From Planctomycetaceae bacterium (lineage in GTDB: Bacteria > Planctomycetota > Planctomycetia > Pirellulales > PNKZ01), in NCBI GenBank assembly GCA_016793115.1, contig JAEUIN010000157.1, positions 1-48,971 of the forward strand: DNA of 48,971 bases, given 5' to 3'. The notes below the pieces were generated by a model, which was not told where the DNA came from, did not search any database, and worked only from the letters and a program-made list of their open reading frames with translations. Position numbers and translations under genes: made by a program. The first letter of the stretch is position 1, and each line of letters opens with the position of its first letter. Positions 15,384 through 23,105 of this stretch are shown here, piece by piece.

Positions 15384-16130
15384 TTACCGTTGCGCCGCAG
15401 GTTGTCGATCTTCGAATTGCTTGGCGAGCGTTTTGGCATGTTCGAGATGTTGCGTCGCCGCGGCGATCCCTTCGTCGAGCGCCGCGCGCAACTCGGCCGA
15501 GCTGTGGTTTTGCGCCACTTTCATGGTGTCGATCGCGTGCAAGTGCATCTGCACTTGGGCTCCCATGTAGCACTTATCGAACTCGGCTCCCTGCTTTTGA
15601 CCCAGTTCGCGCTCCATGGTTTGCTTGCACTGGGCCGCGAGTTCTCGTTTGAAGGCGACATGATCGAGCCCGCCCGCCTGGTGTCCCGCGGCGGCGTTCG
15701 TTCCGCCGGCGTTCGTTCCGGCTTGGGTCGCCGCGGCTTGCGCACCGGCGAACGGCTGCAGCTTCTGGATCATCTGGCTATGTTGATCCACCATCTGCTG
15801 CGCGAATTGCTTGACCTCTTGATTCTGCGAGTGCGCGAGCGCGAATTTGCCCGCATCGACTTCGCTTTGGTTGTCGATGATGAGGCAGGCCGCGAGTTCT
15901 TGATCGGCCGAACGGGCCATGCCGGCTTGCGCTCCGGGGCTCACGCTATTGCTGCGGCCGTCTTGCGGCGCGGCTTGCCCGCCGGCTTGCGTCTCGACCG
16001 CGTTGGTTTGCCGCACTTGATTGTCGCGCCGCGGCTGTCGCTGCGTCCCTGCTTGCTGCGCGTCGGCGAAGCTCGCCGCCAGCGCCAGACCGCACCAGGC
16101 CGCCGCTTGAAGAAGAAAAATCCGTCGCAT
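15384..16130 (-). CDS. Secreted DUF4142-family protein
   Basis: 248 residues from ATG 16130, with AGGAG about 10 bases upstream. A signal peptide (MRRIFLLQAAAWCGLALAAS, cleavage near ADA) precedes a Gln/Ala-rich linker. The four-helix DUF4142 domain starts at about residue 85 (ELAACLIIDNQSEVDAGKFA), with the typical SQNQEVKQFAQQMVDQHSQM helix, and ends with ATQHLEHAKTLAKQFED. The domain is interrupted by an AAATQAGTNAGGTNAAAGHQ insertion. Members are ferritin-like periplasmic proteins of uncertain role, often stress-linked. The gene is monocistronic, with its own apparent terminator. Confidence 0.85.
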   Translation of the reverse strand: MRRIFLLQAAAWCGLALAASFADAQQAGTQRQPRRDNQVRQTNAVETQAGGQAAPQDGRSNSVSPGAQAGMARSADQELAACLIIDNQSEVDAGKFALAHSQNQEVKQFAQQMVDQHSQMIQKLQPFAGAQAAATQAGTNAGGTNAAAGHQAGGLDHVAFKRELAAQCKQTMERELGQKQGAEFDKCYMGAQVQMHLHAIDTMKVAQNHSSAELRAALDEGIAAATQHLEHAKTLAKQFEDRQPAAQR

Positions 16131-16596
16131 AAGAACCGCTCCTGAAAGAAAGACAGAACTGGGAATCGGCCGGAGAATCGACGCCGCCGTGGGCACCTCG
16201 CGCCGCCGTTCTCGGCCGCTTAAGGCCGACGACGGAAAAAGCCCTCGTCGAAATCCATGGATGAATCCCGCCTTGCGGCAAAGCGCATACCGGGACGAGT
16301 CCGCAACCGTGCTTGGTCGCCGTCGTCGCGCCGGCATGTGAAGCCGCGAGCGGCGCGCCGGCAGGCGTAAGTCTCGCATGGCCCGGCGATTGGAAGGCGG
16401 CGCATGTGGGCACGGCGAAGCGCGGCGCGCAGACGGATGATTTTCGCGCGGGAGCGGCCGGCGACCGCGATGACGTTCGCGCGATCGGCCCGGAGCGATC
16501 ACGGCGTCGGGCCGTCGCCGACGATACGTCGCGAAGAGAGAACGAAGGGGAGAAGGCCCGCGGCGCACACCGCTCGCCGCAGCGGCCGGCTCCATC
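16131..16596. other. Intergenic stretch without a supported gene
   Basis: About 465 bases upstream of the DUF4142 gene. Open frames here have Arg/Ser/Pro-biased translations, lack ribosome sites and show no domain. No tRNA or riboswitch consensus was recognised. The first part presumably holds the DUF4142 promoter, which could not be pinpointed. Confidence 0.5.
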
Positions 16597-16634
16597 AAAA
16601 AAAGGGGCTCTCCGGCAACGCACCGGAGAGCCCC
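16597..16634 (-). terminator. Strong Rho-independent terminator of the 23-residue peptide unit
   Basis: A perfect 12-bp stem, GGGGCTCTCCGG at 16604-16615 against CCGGAGAGCCCC at 16623-16634, with a 7-base loop. Read on the minus strand it is followed by seven T (the A-run at 16597-16603). The orientation fits transcription from the minus-strand promoter at 16832-16860. Confidence 0.93.
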
Positions 16635-16652
16635 ACAAGATTGCGAAGTCTA

Positions 16653-16685
16653 GGCCGCGCTCTCCGCCGTTTGAGCGGAGCGGCC
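16653..16685 (-). ncRNA. Structured 3' segment of the small-peptide transcript
   Basis: GGCCGC...GCGGCC outer pairing encloses inner CTCCGC/GCGGAG pairing, between the small ORF stop and the terminator. It could be a stabilising stem or the functional part of a dual-function RNA. Only the fold potential is seen. Confidence 0.5.
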
Positions 16686-16711
16686 ATCAAGCTCGCGAAC
16701 GATTCACTGGC

Positions 16712-16783
16712 CTATGCGAAATAGACCCGGCGACCAATCGGAGCGACGACCCGGCACGGCAACCTCGTAGCAATCGTACTCAA
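16712..16783 (-). CDS. 23-residue small protein with near-ideal ribosome site
   Basis: Minus-strand ORF with TTG start at 16783 and TAG at 16712-16714, encoding 23 residues that begin MSTIATRLPCR and end RRVYFA. It is preceded at exactly 7 bases by AAGGAGG inside AAAGGAGGTGATC, the full complement of the 16S rRNA 3' end, much stronger than any other site in this window. A promoter (16832-16860) gives a leader of about 40 bases, and a strong terminator closes a transcript of about 230 bases. The peptide is basic (five Arg), has one Cys and no transmembrane segment. No family is recognised. An alternative reading is a non-coding RNA with a fortuitous SD, but promoter, SD, spacing, stop and terminator in series argue for translation. 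Confidence 0.7.
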   Translation of the reverse strand: MSTIATRLPCRVVAPIGRRVYFA

Positions 16784-16790
16784 TTGATCA

Positions 16791-16797
16791 CCTCCTT
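16791..16797 (-). promoter_or_regulatory. Perfect Shine-Dalgarno sequence of the 23-residue ORF
   Basis: AAGGAGG, extended by TGATC towards the start codon, pairs with the whole anti-SD tail of 16S rRNA. Read on the plus strand the same bases look like a 16S 3' terminus (GATCACCTCCTTTCT), but no other 16S sequence adjoins it. Confidence 0.85.
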
Positions 16798-16831
16798 TCT
16801 TGGGTTGAACTCACATCATTCACGTAGCCGA

Positions 16832-16860
16832 ATCTTAGGCGGGTTTCCGGATTTCGGCAA
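16832..16860 (-). promoter_or_regulatory. Promoter of the small-peptide unit
   Basis: On the minus strand, TTGCCG (16855-16860) is followed by a 17-base spacer and TAAGAT (16832-16837). Just upstream lies an A-tract (CAAAAAAC) that could serve as an UP-like element. The predicted transcript start lies near 16825. Confidence 0.75.
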
Positions 16861-16911
16861 GTTTTTTGCGCCCCGACTTCGCATTGCGGAACCCCACGAG
16901 CGTCGGCGAAG

Positions 16912-17691
16912 ATGGCCGGCATGGCGCACCCGCCCGACTCCAAACAGCGCTTCTCCGATCGCGTGGCCGACTACGTGCGGTATCGGCCTAGCTACCCGCC
17001 CGAGGCGATCGACATCGTGCGGCGCGAAGCCGGCCTCGCCGCCGACGCGATCGTCGCCGACGTCGGTGCCGGCACCGGCATCTCGTCCGCGCTCTGGCTC
17101 GACGCCGGGGCGACCGTGTACGCCGTCGAGCCGAACGACGCCATGCGGGCCGCGGCCGCGGCGCTGCTGGGCGCACGGCCCAGGTTACCCGCCGTGGCCG
17201 GCAGCGCCGCGGCCACGACGCTCGCCGCCGGCTCCGTCGATCTCGTCACCGCGGCGCAAGCGTTCCACTGGTTCGAGCGCGACGCCTGCCGTCGCGAGTT
17301 TCGGCGGATCCTAAAGCCGGCCGGCTTCGTGGCGCTGCTTTGGAATTCGCGGCACGTCGATACGACGCCGTTTCTCCGCGGTTACGAAGCACTGCTGCAC
17401 CGCTTCGCGACGGACTACGCCGCGGTGAACCATCAGAATATCGACGCCGCGAAGGTCGACGAATTCTACGCGCCGGGCCGCTGCCTGCGCGCCGTGGTGC
17501 CGAACTCGCAGACGTTCGACTTCGCCGGAGTACGCGGCCGGCTGCTCTCGTCGTCGTACGCCCCGCCGGCCGGCGATCCGCGCCACGAACCGATGCTCGC
17601 CGCGCTCCGCGCGTTGTTCGACGAGCACGCCGACCGCGGCGGCGTGCGCTTCGATTACGACACGGAAATCTACGTCGGCCGCTTGGAGTAG
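16912..17691 (+). CDS. Class I SAM-dependent methyltransferase (Methyltransf_11 type)
   Basis: 259 residues from ATG 16912 (or 16921, which shortens it by three residues). The N-terminus QRFSDRVADYVRYRPSYPPE is the hallmark start of a widespread subgroup of UbiE-like methyltransferases. SAM motif I is VADVGAGTGISSALWL near residue 48, followed by VYAVEPNDAM, then DLVTAAQAFHWFERD and the post-motif FRRILKPAGFVALLWNSR. The substrate is unknown. The gene stands alone, divergent from the small-peptide unit and convergent with the hydrolase gene that begins at 17722. Confidence 0.9.
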   Translation: MAGMAHPPDSKQRFSDRVADYVRYRPSYPPEAIDIVRREAGLAADAIVADVGAGTGISSALWLDAGATVYAVEPNDAMRAAAAALLGARPRLPAVAGSAAATTLAAGSVDLVTAAQAFHWFERDACRREFRRILKPAGFVALLWNSRHVDTTPFLRGYEALLHRFATDYAAVNHQNIDAAKVDEFYAPGRCLRAVVPNSQTFDFAGVRGRLLSSSYAPPAGDPRHEPMLAALRALFDEHADRGGVRFDYDTEIYVGRLE

Positions 17692-17721
17692 GCCGGGCGG
17701 CACCTTGCGCCGCCGGCTCGC

Positions 17722-19536
17722 CTACTTCAGCACGCCGTGCTCTTGGAACCAGCCGCGCATCCACCCGTAAACCTGCGCCGACTCGGCTTGATGAATGTTG
17801 TGGCCGCCGCCGGCGACGAGTTCGCGCCGATTCGGCGTCTTTCGTTCGTCGAGAATGTTCTGGAGCGCCGCCGATTTCTCGGGCGCAACGACCGTGTCGG
17901 CGTCGCCGTGCATGATCAGCATCGGGCAGCGCACCTGCCGGGCGACCTCATAGCTCGGCGCGGCGAAGCCCGCACGATCGTTCACGCCGCCGGCCGTGAT
18001 CGCCGCGGCCGCGAGCCGCTCCGGCGCTCGGCCGGCCAAGCCGATCGTCACGAACGCCCCCATGCTGTTGCCGTAGGCGGCGATTCGCCGGGCGTCGACG
18101 TGAGGCAAAGCGGCGAGCACGTCGAGGCACGCCTCCGCGCGGCGCAAGTTTTCCTCGCTTGCCCCTTGCGTCGACAAGTCTTGCATCCCGGCGCGGCCTG
18201 CGGCTTGTCCGCGGGGTGCGGCGTCGGGTCGGCCGCCGAAGCCGGCGGGCCCGCGACGCATTCCCGGCGGTCCGCCCGCCTCCACGCCGTGCGTGTAGTT
18301 GGGGCCGATGCAGACGAAACCCCAGGTCGCCAACTCGCGGGCCTTATCGAGGCTGAACCCTTGCGCACCGCCCCCCTTGCCGTGGCTGATCAAGATCGCG
18401 GGAAACGGCCCGTCGCCGGCCGGCTTCAAAAAGATACCGTCGAATCGCGTGCGGCCGTCGTCGAACGTGAAGCGCGTGCCGTCCAGTTGAAACGACTTGA
18501 GCACATCGCGCTGCGCGCCGGCTTTGGTCGCGCTCTGCGGCGAGGCCTGCTTCGTCGCGGCGGGGGCCTTGTCGCGCGCAGCCGCAGCGCCTTTGAGGTG
18601 CCGGTCGAAGAAAGCGACCACGCCGTCCGCCACGGCGGGAGCGGCGAATTCCGGTCCACCGTGCTTCGCGCCGGCGAGAATTGTCAGCTTCGTCGACACG
18701 CCGGCCTTGCGCAGCGCCGCGTCGAGCAGTTCGCTTTGATTCGGCGGCACGACCGGATCGGAGTCGCCGTGCACGATGTAAAACGGCGGATCGTTCGCAT
18801 CGACGTACGTGATCGGATTCGCGCGGGCCGCGGCCTCGCGATTCTCCAAGACCGGCCCGCCCAAGAGTTTCGCCTCCGGAGCATCGGCGGTCGCATGCCG
18901 CGTATAGCCGAGCGTCTCGACAAACGCCGCCAAATCCGTCGGACCGTAATAGTCGCACACGGCCTGCACGGCGCTCGATTGCCCGAGATGGTCGCCTAGC
19001 GTTCCCTCCAATCCTTTCAGGCCGCCGCTGGTGCCGACGAGCGCGGCCAGGTGTCCGCCGGCCGACGACCCAAAGACGCCGATGCGCTCCGGGTCATAGC
19101 CGTATTCGGCGGCGTGGGCCCGAAGCCAACGGATCGCCGCTTTGCAGTCGTGGATCTGCGCGGGAAACGACGCCTCGTCCGTCAGCCGATAGTTGATGCT
19201 CGCCGCGGCATAGCCGTGCGCGAGCAAGTCTTGCGACGGCCGCGCTTGCGCTTTGTCGCCCGCTTGCCAACCGCCGCCGTGAATCCAAACGACGAGCGGC
19301 AATGCCTTCACGGGCGGACGCTCGGGCACATAGAGATCGAGCAACAACGGATTTCCGTCGGCCTCGGCATATTCGACGTCGGCGACTTTCTTAAACCCCT
19401 CGGGCAACCGTGCCGGCGGCGCTGCGCTTGCGCCGCTCGATGGGCGGAGCGCGCGTCGCGGCGGTTGAAAGCCGGCGACGTCGAAGGTCGTCGCGATAAA
19501 GAACAAGGTGCCGCAAAGGAGAAGTCGTCGATTCAT
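17722..19536 (-). CDS. Secreted two-domain alpha/beta-hydrolase (esterase plus dienelactone-hydrolase-like)
   Basis: 604 residues from ATG 19536 with a signal peptide (MNRRLLLCGTLFFIATTFDV). Domain 1 (about 50-320) is a BD-FAE/acetyl-esterase type: oxyanion motif WIHGGGWQAGDKA, nucleophile GSSAGGHLAAL, then HGDSDPVVP and the GAKHGG histidine. After an Ala/Thr/Lys-rich linker, domain 2 (about 345-604) has ISHGKGGGAQGF, nucleophile YGNSMGAFVTIGL, acid MHGDADTVV and histidine GGGHNIHQ. Both catalytic triads look complete. It probably acts on acylated polysaccharides or other esters outside the cytoplasm; the substrate is inference. The stop lies 30 bases from the end of the convergent methyltransferase gene, and the ABC permease gene ends 97 bases upstream on the same strand. 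Confidence 0.88.
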   Translation of the reverse strand: MNRRLLLCGTLFFIATTFDVAGFQPPRRALRPSSGASAAPPARLPEGFKKVADVEYAEADGNPLLLDLYVPERPPVKALPLVVWIHGGGWQAGDKAQARPSQDLLAHGYAAASINYRLTDEASFPAQIHDCKAAIRWLRAHAAEYGYDPERIGVFGSSAGGHLAALVGTSGGLKGLEGTLGDHLGQSSAVQAVCDYYGPTDLAAFVETLGYTRHATADAPEAKLLGGPVLENREAAARANPITYVDANDPPFYIVHGDSDPVVPPNQSELLDAALRKAGVSTKLTILAGAKHGGPEFAAPAVADGVVAFFDRHLKGAAAARDKAPAATKQASPQSATKAGAQRDVLKSFQLDGTRFTFDDGRTRFDGIFLKPAGDGPFPAILISHGKGGGAQGFSLDKARELATWGFVCIGPNYTHGVEAGGPPGMRRGPAGFGGRPDAAPRGQAAGRAGMQDLSTQGASEENLRRAEACLDVLAALPHVDARRIAAYGNSMGAFVTIGLAGRAPERLAAAAITAGGVNDRAGFAAPSYEVARQVRCPMLIMHGDADTVVAPEKSAALQNILDERKTPNRRELVAGGGHNIHQAESAQVYGWMRGWFQEHGVLK

Positions 19537-19633
19537 GTCGCGCTCTCGTGGCAGGTCGCCGCGTCCACAAACCGATTGAACCACGGCGCGGCCGGAAAGT
19601 TTCGCCGCGTCCCTTCGTAAAGCCCGACCGGCT

Positions 19634-21031
19634 CTAGCGCAGAGCGTTCAGAATCCGCAGCCGGATCGCCTGCAGCGACGGCAGCAGCCCGCCGAGGAAG
19701 CCCATCGCCAGCGCGATCACCATGCCGACGGCGATCGTCTCCGCCGTCACGACCAAGCGGAGCACGACGAACTTGCCGCCCCCTTGGCCGCTGGAGACCA
19801 CGCTGTTGGCCGTCCACCCGTCGGAGAATTGGCCGAGGAAGCAGCCGAGCGCGCCCCCCACAAGCGCGATCATGATCGATTCCAAAAGGAACGACGTTAA
19901 GACCTGCACGCGATTGAAGCCGAGCAAGCGCAACACGCCGATGTCGCGCGTCCGCTGATTGATCGAGGCATACATCGTGTTCATCACGCCGAAGATGCCG
20001 CCGATCGCCATGACGACCGTGAGAAACTGAATCGCCACGAGAAACTGCTTGTTCGTCTCGTTCAAACCTTGGTAGTAGTCGGTTTCGAGCACGCCGTTGA
20101 CGGCCGACTTCTTGTAGTCGTTGTTTAAGTAATTCTTGAGCCGGAGCGCGGCGGCGGCGTCGGCCGTTTCGGCCACCAGCGCGGAATAGGTCTCCTTGCC
20201 GAACATCGGCCCGACGAGCGACCGCTTGGCCCACAATTCCGAGTCGAACGTCAGTCCCTCCGACTTCATGACGCCGGTAATCAACCACGTGCGGTCGTTG
20301 AGTTCGAACGTGTCGCCGACGTCGAGCCGCGGTTTCGTACGTTCGTCGAGTCCTTGGTCGCGGGCCATCTGTTTGGCGATCCCTTCGCCGACGACGACTT
20401 CGATCTTCGGCGAAGCGTCGCCTCCCGCGTCGGCCCCTTCGCTCACGCCCGCCGGCGAGAACCAGCGCCCGTCGTCGAAAAGTTGGAGCCCGTGCACTTG
20501 GGCGCTGATCTGCGGATCGTCGATGCCGCGAATCTGCAGGAAGCGGCGCTTGGCCCGCTTCGCCGCCGGCAAGTAGCCCCAGAGCGTCTTCCACGATTGC
20601 GGCAAGTCGGCCTCGGCGATTTCCTTCAGCGGCTGATTCACGATCAAATACGTCTCGCGGCTCAACCGCGGCCGGTCGCCGTCGCGCAAGATGCCGGGCT
20701 GATTCTCCAGATCGCCGACGTCGGAAAACGCCAAGTTGCTGAAGCTTTCGTCGGTCGAGCCCTCGGCGAGGATGATCACGTTCGCCGGTCGGCCGCTGCC
20801 GAGCGTGAGAATCTCCATCCCTTCGACAAACGCCAGCATCACGACCAGCAATCCGGTGACGAGCGTAAACGCCAGGGCCGTCAGCGCCGTCGTCTTCCAG
20901 CGCGTGAGCAGGTTGTAGAAGTTGTACGACAGCGGCACGCGGCTCAGCAGCAGCAGCAGGGCGACGATACCCAGCGCGTAAAGCGGCGCGGCTTGGTCGA
21001 ACACGCCGTAACGAAACAGCCGGTCGAACAT
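19634..21031 (-). CDS. ABC transporter permease, MacB/FtsX type (second permease)
   Basis: 465 residues from ATG 21031. One N-terminal helix (LYALGIVALLLLLSRVPLSY) and a second at KTTALTALAFTLVTGLLVVM precede a large extracytoplasmic domain of about 250 residues. Three C-terminal helices form the FtsX-like core (QFLTVVMAIGGIFGVMNTMY, RDIGVLRLLGFNRVQVLTSF). The ATG overlaps the stop of the preceding permease gene (TGATG), so the two are coupled and likely form a heterodimer. With the ATPase upstream this is a type VII ABC system, which moves lipoproteins or other substrates by mechanotransmission rather than through a channel. No membrane-fusion protein is adjacent. Confidence 0.88.
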   Translation of the reverse strand: MFDRLFRYGVFDQAAPLYALGIVALLLLLSRVPLSYNFYNLLTRWKTTALTALAFTLVTGLLVVMLAFVEGMEILTLGSGRPANVIILAEGSTDESFSNLAFSDVGDLENQPGILRDGDRPRLSRETYLIVNQPLKEIAEADLPQSWKTLWGYLPAAKRAKRRFLQIRGIDDPQISAQVHGLQLFDDGRWFSPAGVSEGADAGGDASPKIEVVVGEGIAKQMARDQGLDERTKPRLDVGDTFELNDRTWLITGVMKSEGLTFDSELWAKRSLVGPMFGKETYSALVAETADAAAALRLKNYLNNDYKKSAVNGVLETDYYQGLNETNKQFLVAIQFLTVVMAIGGIFGVMNTMYASINQRTRDIGVLRLLGFNRVQVLTSFLLESIMIALVGGALGCFLGQFSDGWTANSVVSSGQGGGKFVVLRLVVTAETIAVGMVIALAMGFLGGLLPSLQAIRLRILNALR

Positions 21032-22281
21032 CAGGCCACCTTCGCGAAGACGTCGGACACCTTCACGCTCCGCGCCGTCCAGGCCGGCATGAAGCTTCCC
21101 ACAAACGCCGTGCCGACGCCGATCAGCGGGCCCCAATACAAGGCTTCGATCGGAATATAGAACGCGCCGAAGAAGGCGATCGGAAACTTGAGCCCGCCGT
21201 AGACGTCGTTGACGACGTAATACGTGAGCGCCGCGCTGGCGAATCCGGCCGCGGTGCCGAGCACGAGCGATTCGCCCAGCACCAGCGCCAGCAACTGATT
21301 CGGCCGAAAGCCGAGCACCTTCATCACGGCGAACTCCAACTGCCGTTCCCGCACGCTGATGCTGATCGCGTTGGCGATCACGCTCGCCAGCGTGAGCATG
21401 ATGGCCGGCGCCAACAGCACCCGCATTCCCCAGATCAAATCGCGATACGCCTCCAAAAACGCCGACACGCCCGAAGCCTCCGTCTCCACTTTCACGGCCG
21501 GATTGCTGAACGACGGGTTTTCCAAAATCTGCTGCGAGGCGCGTTGATAGGCGGCCATGTCGGGCACGCGAAGCCAGACCAGATTCAACGATTTATCGGC
21601 CAGCGGATGCGGCGTGCCGTTGTGCGAACGTTTGTAGGCGTCGAGCGCGTTTTCGAGATACTCGATGTTCATCGCCGCGCTGTTGTTGTAGCGGCCGTCG
21701 GGAAACGTTCCGACGATGTCGATCTCGAAGGAGATATCCTTGTAGTTGAAACTATGCATCACGATCCGCTCGCCGACCCGCTTGTTGATCGCGGCGAGCC
21801 GTTCGATGCCGATGATCATCCCGCGGCGATTCTCTTTTAGCTTCTCGACGATCTTCGCGAACTCCGCCTTCTCCGGCGGCGGCATATCTTCGAGCTCGCC
21901 CATCATCGTGAGCAGCTTTTCCGGCTGCAGGCAAAAGGCGAACAAGCTGTTCTCGCGCGTGCGGGCCTTCGGATCAAGCGACCCGCCGACGAACGACCAG
22001 GTCATCGAATCGAGCGGGCGAAAGTCGTCGGGATCGACGGCGCCCGCCTCGCGCAGGCCTTGGGCGTAGGCATACGGCATCTGGCTCGGCAGCCGCCACC
22101 GCTCGCTGACGATCGCCTTCAAATTGTTCGTCTTCTCGGCGGTCGCGGCGTCGAGAAACGCCAAGACCGACCAGATCAGCGTGACGACCATCACCAAGAC
22201 CATCGTGCCGAGCATCGTCAGCAACGTCCGCAATTTATTGCGGCCGAGATTCTGCACGACGAGGAGCGCGAGGCGAAGCAT
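21031..22281 (-). CDS. ABC transporter permease, MacB/FtsX type (first permease)
   Basis: 416 residues. An N-terminal helix (RTLLTMLGTMVLVMVVTLIW) follows the typical NLGRNKLRT entry. A periplasmic domain of about 220 residues comes next, then three C-terminal helices including LTLASVIANAISISV and the FtsX signature RERQLEFAVMKVLGFRPNQL. It has the same overall design as the downstream permease but low visible identity to it. It lies 33 bases after the ATPase gene and overlaps the next permease start by one base, so ATPase-permease-permease is one operon. The cargo is unknown. Confidence 0.88.
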   Translation of the reverse strand: MLRLALLVVQNLGRNKLRTLLTMLGTMVLVMVVTLIWSVLAFLDAATAEKTNNLKAIVSERWRLPSQMPYAYAQGLREAGAVDPDDFRPLDSMTWSFVGGSLDPKARTRENSLFAFCLQPEKLLTMMGELEDMPPPEKAEFAKIVEKLKENRRGMIIGIERLAAINKRVGERIVMHSFNYKDISFEIDIVGTFPDGRYNNSAAMNIEYLENALDAYKRSHNGTPHPLADKSLNLVWLRVPDMAAYQRASQQILENPSFSNPAVKVETEASGVSAFLEAYRDLIWGMRVLLAPAIMLTLASVIANAISISVRERQLEFAVMKVLGFRPNQLLALVLGESLVLGTAAGFASAALTYYVVNDVYGGLKFPIAFFGAFYIPIEALYWGPLIGVGTAFVGSFMPAWTARSVKVSDVFAKVA

Positions 22282-22314
22282 GAAAGTCGATGAAGGGGTG
22301 CGCGAGAGGAAGGG

Positions 22315-23010
22315 TTAAACGGCGGCGCGGGTTTCGCTGACCAAGCGGCCTTTTTCCAAGTGGAGCACGCGATCGGCGCGCGCGGCCGCGCGCGGGTCGT
22401 GCGTCACCATGATGATCGTCTTTTGCAGCGAGCGGCAAAGCTCTTGCATGAGGTCGAGAATCTCTTCGGCGCTGTGGGCGTCGAGGTCGCCCGTCGGCTC
22501 GTCGGCGACGATCAGCGCCGGATCGGTCACCAAGGCCCGCGCGATGCCCACGCGTTGCTGCTGACCGCCGGAGAGTTGGCCGGGCTTGTGATGAATGCGG
22601 TCGGCGAGGCCGACGATGTCGAGCGCGTTGAGCACTTGCTTCTTCCGCTCGGCCGCGGAGAGGGGCAGGAGGAGCAGCGGCAGCTCGACGTTGCGATACG
22701 CCGTGAGCACGGGCATCAAGTGGTAGAACTGAAAGACGAAGCCGACGCTCCGCGTGCGCCACCGCGCGAGCTGCGTTTCGCTCATCGCCGAAATGTGCTG
22801 ATCGCCGACGACGATGTCGCCCGCGCTCGGCAAATCGAGGCCGGCGATCAGGTTCAAGAGCGTCGTCTTGCCGGAGCCGCTGGGGCCCATGAGGCCGAGA
22901 AACTCGCCGACGGGCACTTCCAGCGACAAATCTTGCAAAACGTCGAGGCGCTCGCTGCCGCGCGTGAAGTATTTATGCACATGGTCGACGCGAACGAGCG
23001 GAGCAGGCAT
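22315..23010 (-). CDS. ABC transporter ATP-binding protein (LolD/MacB type)
   Basis: 231 residues, the usual length for a free-standing LolD/MacB-type ATPase. Walker A is GPSGSGKTTLLN near residue 41, the Q-loop region FVFQFYHLMPVLTAYRNVEL is the MacB/LolD pattern, the signature is LSGGQQQRVGIARAL, Walker B is ALIVADEPTGDLD, and the H-switch is MVTHDPRAAARAD. It energises the two FtsX-like permeases encoded directly downstream. All catalytic residues are present. Confidence 0.95.
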   Translation of the reverse strand: MPAPLVRVDHVHKYFTRGSERLDVLQDLSLEVPVGEFLGLMGPSGSGKTTLLNLIAGLDLPSAGDIVVGDQHISAMSETQLARWRTRSVGFVFQFYHLMPVLTAYRNVELPLLLLPLSAAERKKQVLNALDIVGLADRIHHKPGQLSGGQQQRVGIARALVTDPALIVADEPTGDLDAHSAEEILDLMQELCRSLQKTIIMVTHDPRAAARADRVLHLEKGRLVSETRAAV

Positions 23011-23105
23011 ACGATCTCGGCGATGTTGTGAATTGTCTTAGCCGGCGGCAATTCCAGACGAGGGGCAAACGGCGCGGCTCCGACCGAATTGGGCTCGCCG
23101 AAGGA

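Noticed and set aside
16131..16596. A riboswitch upstream of the DUF4142 gene
   Set aside because: Looked for cobalamin, c-di-GMP, glycine and yybP-type consensus on the minus strand; none fits.
16786..16801. Fragment of a 16S rRNA gene
   Set aside because: Only the last 16 bases resemble 16S and nothing upstream does. The minus-strand reading as a Shine-Dalgarno site with correct spacing to an ORF explains it better.
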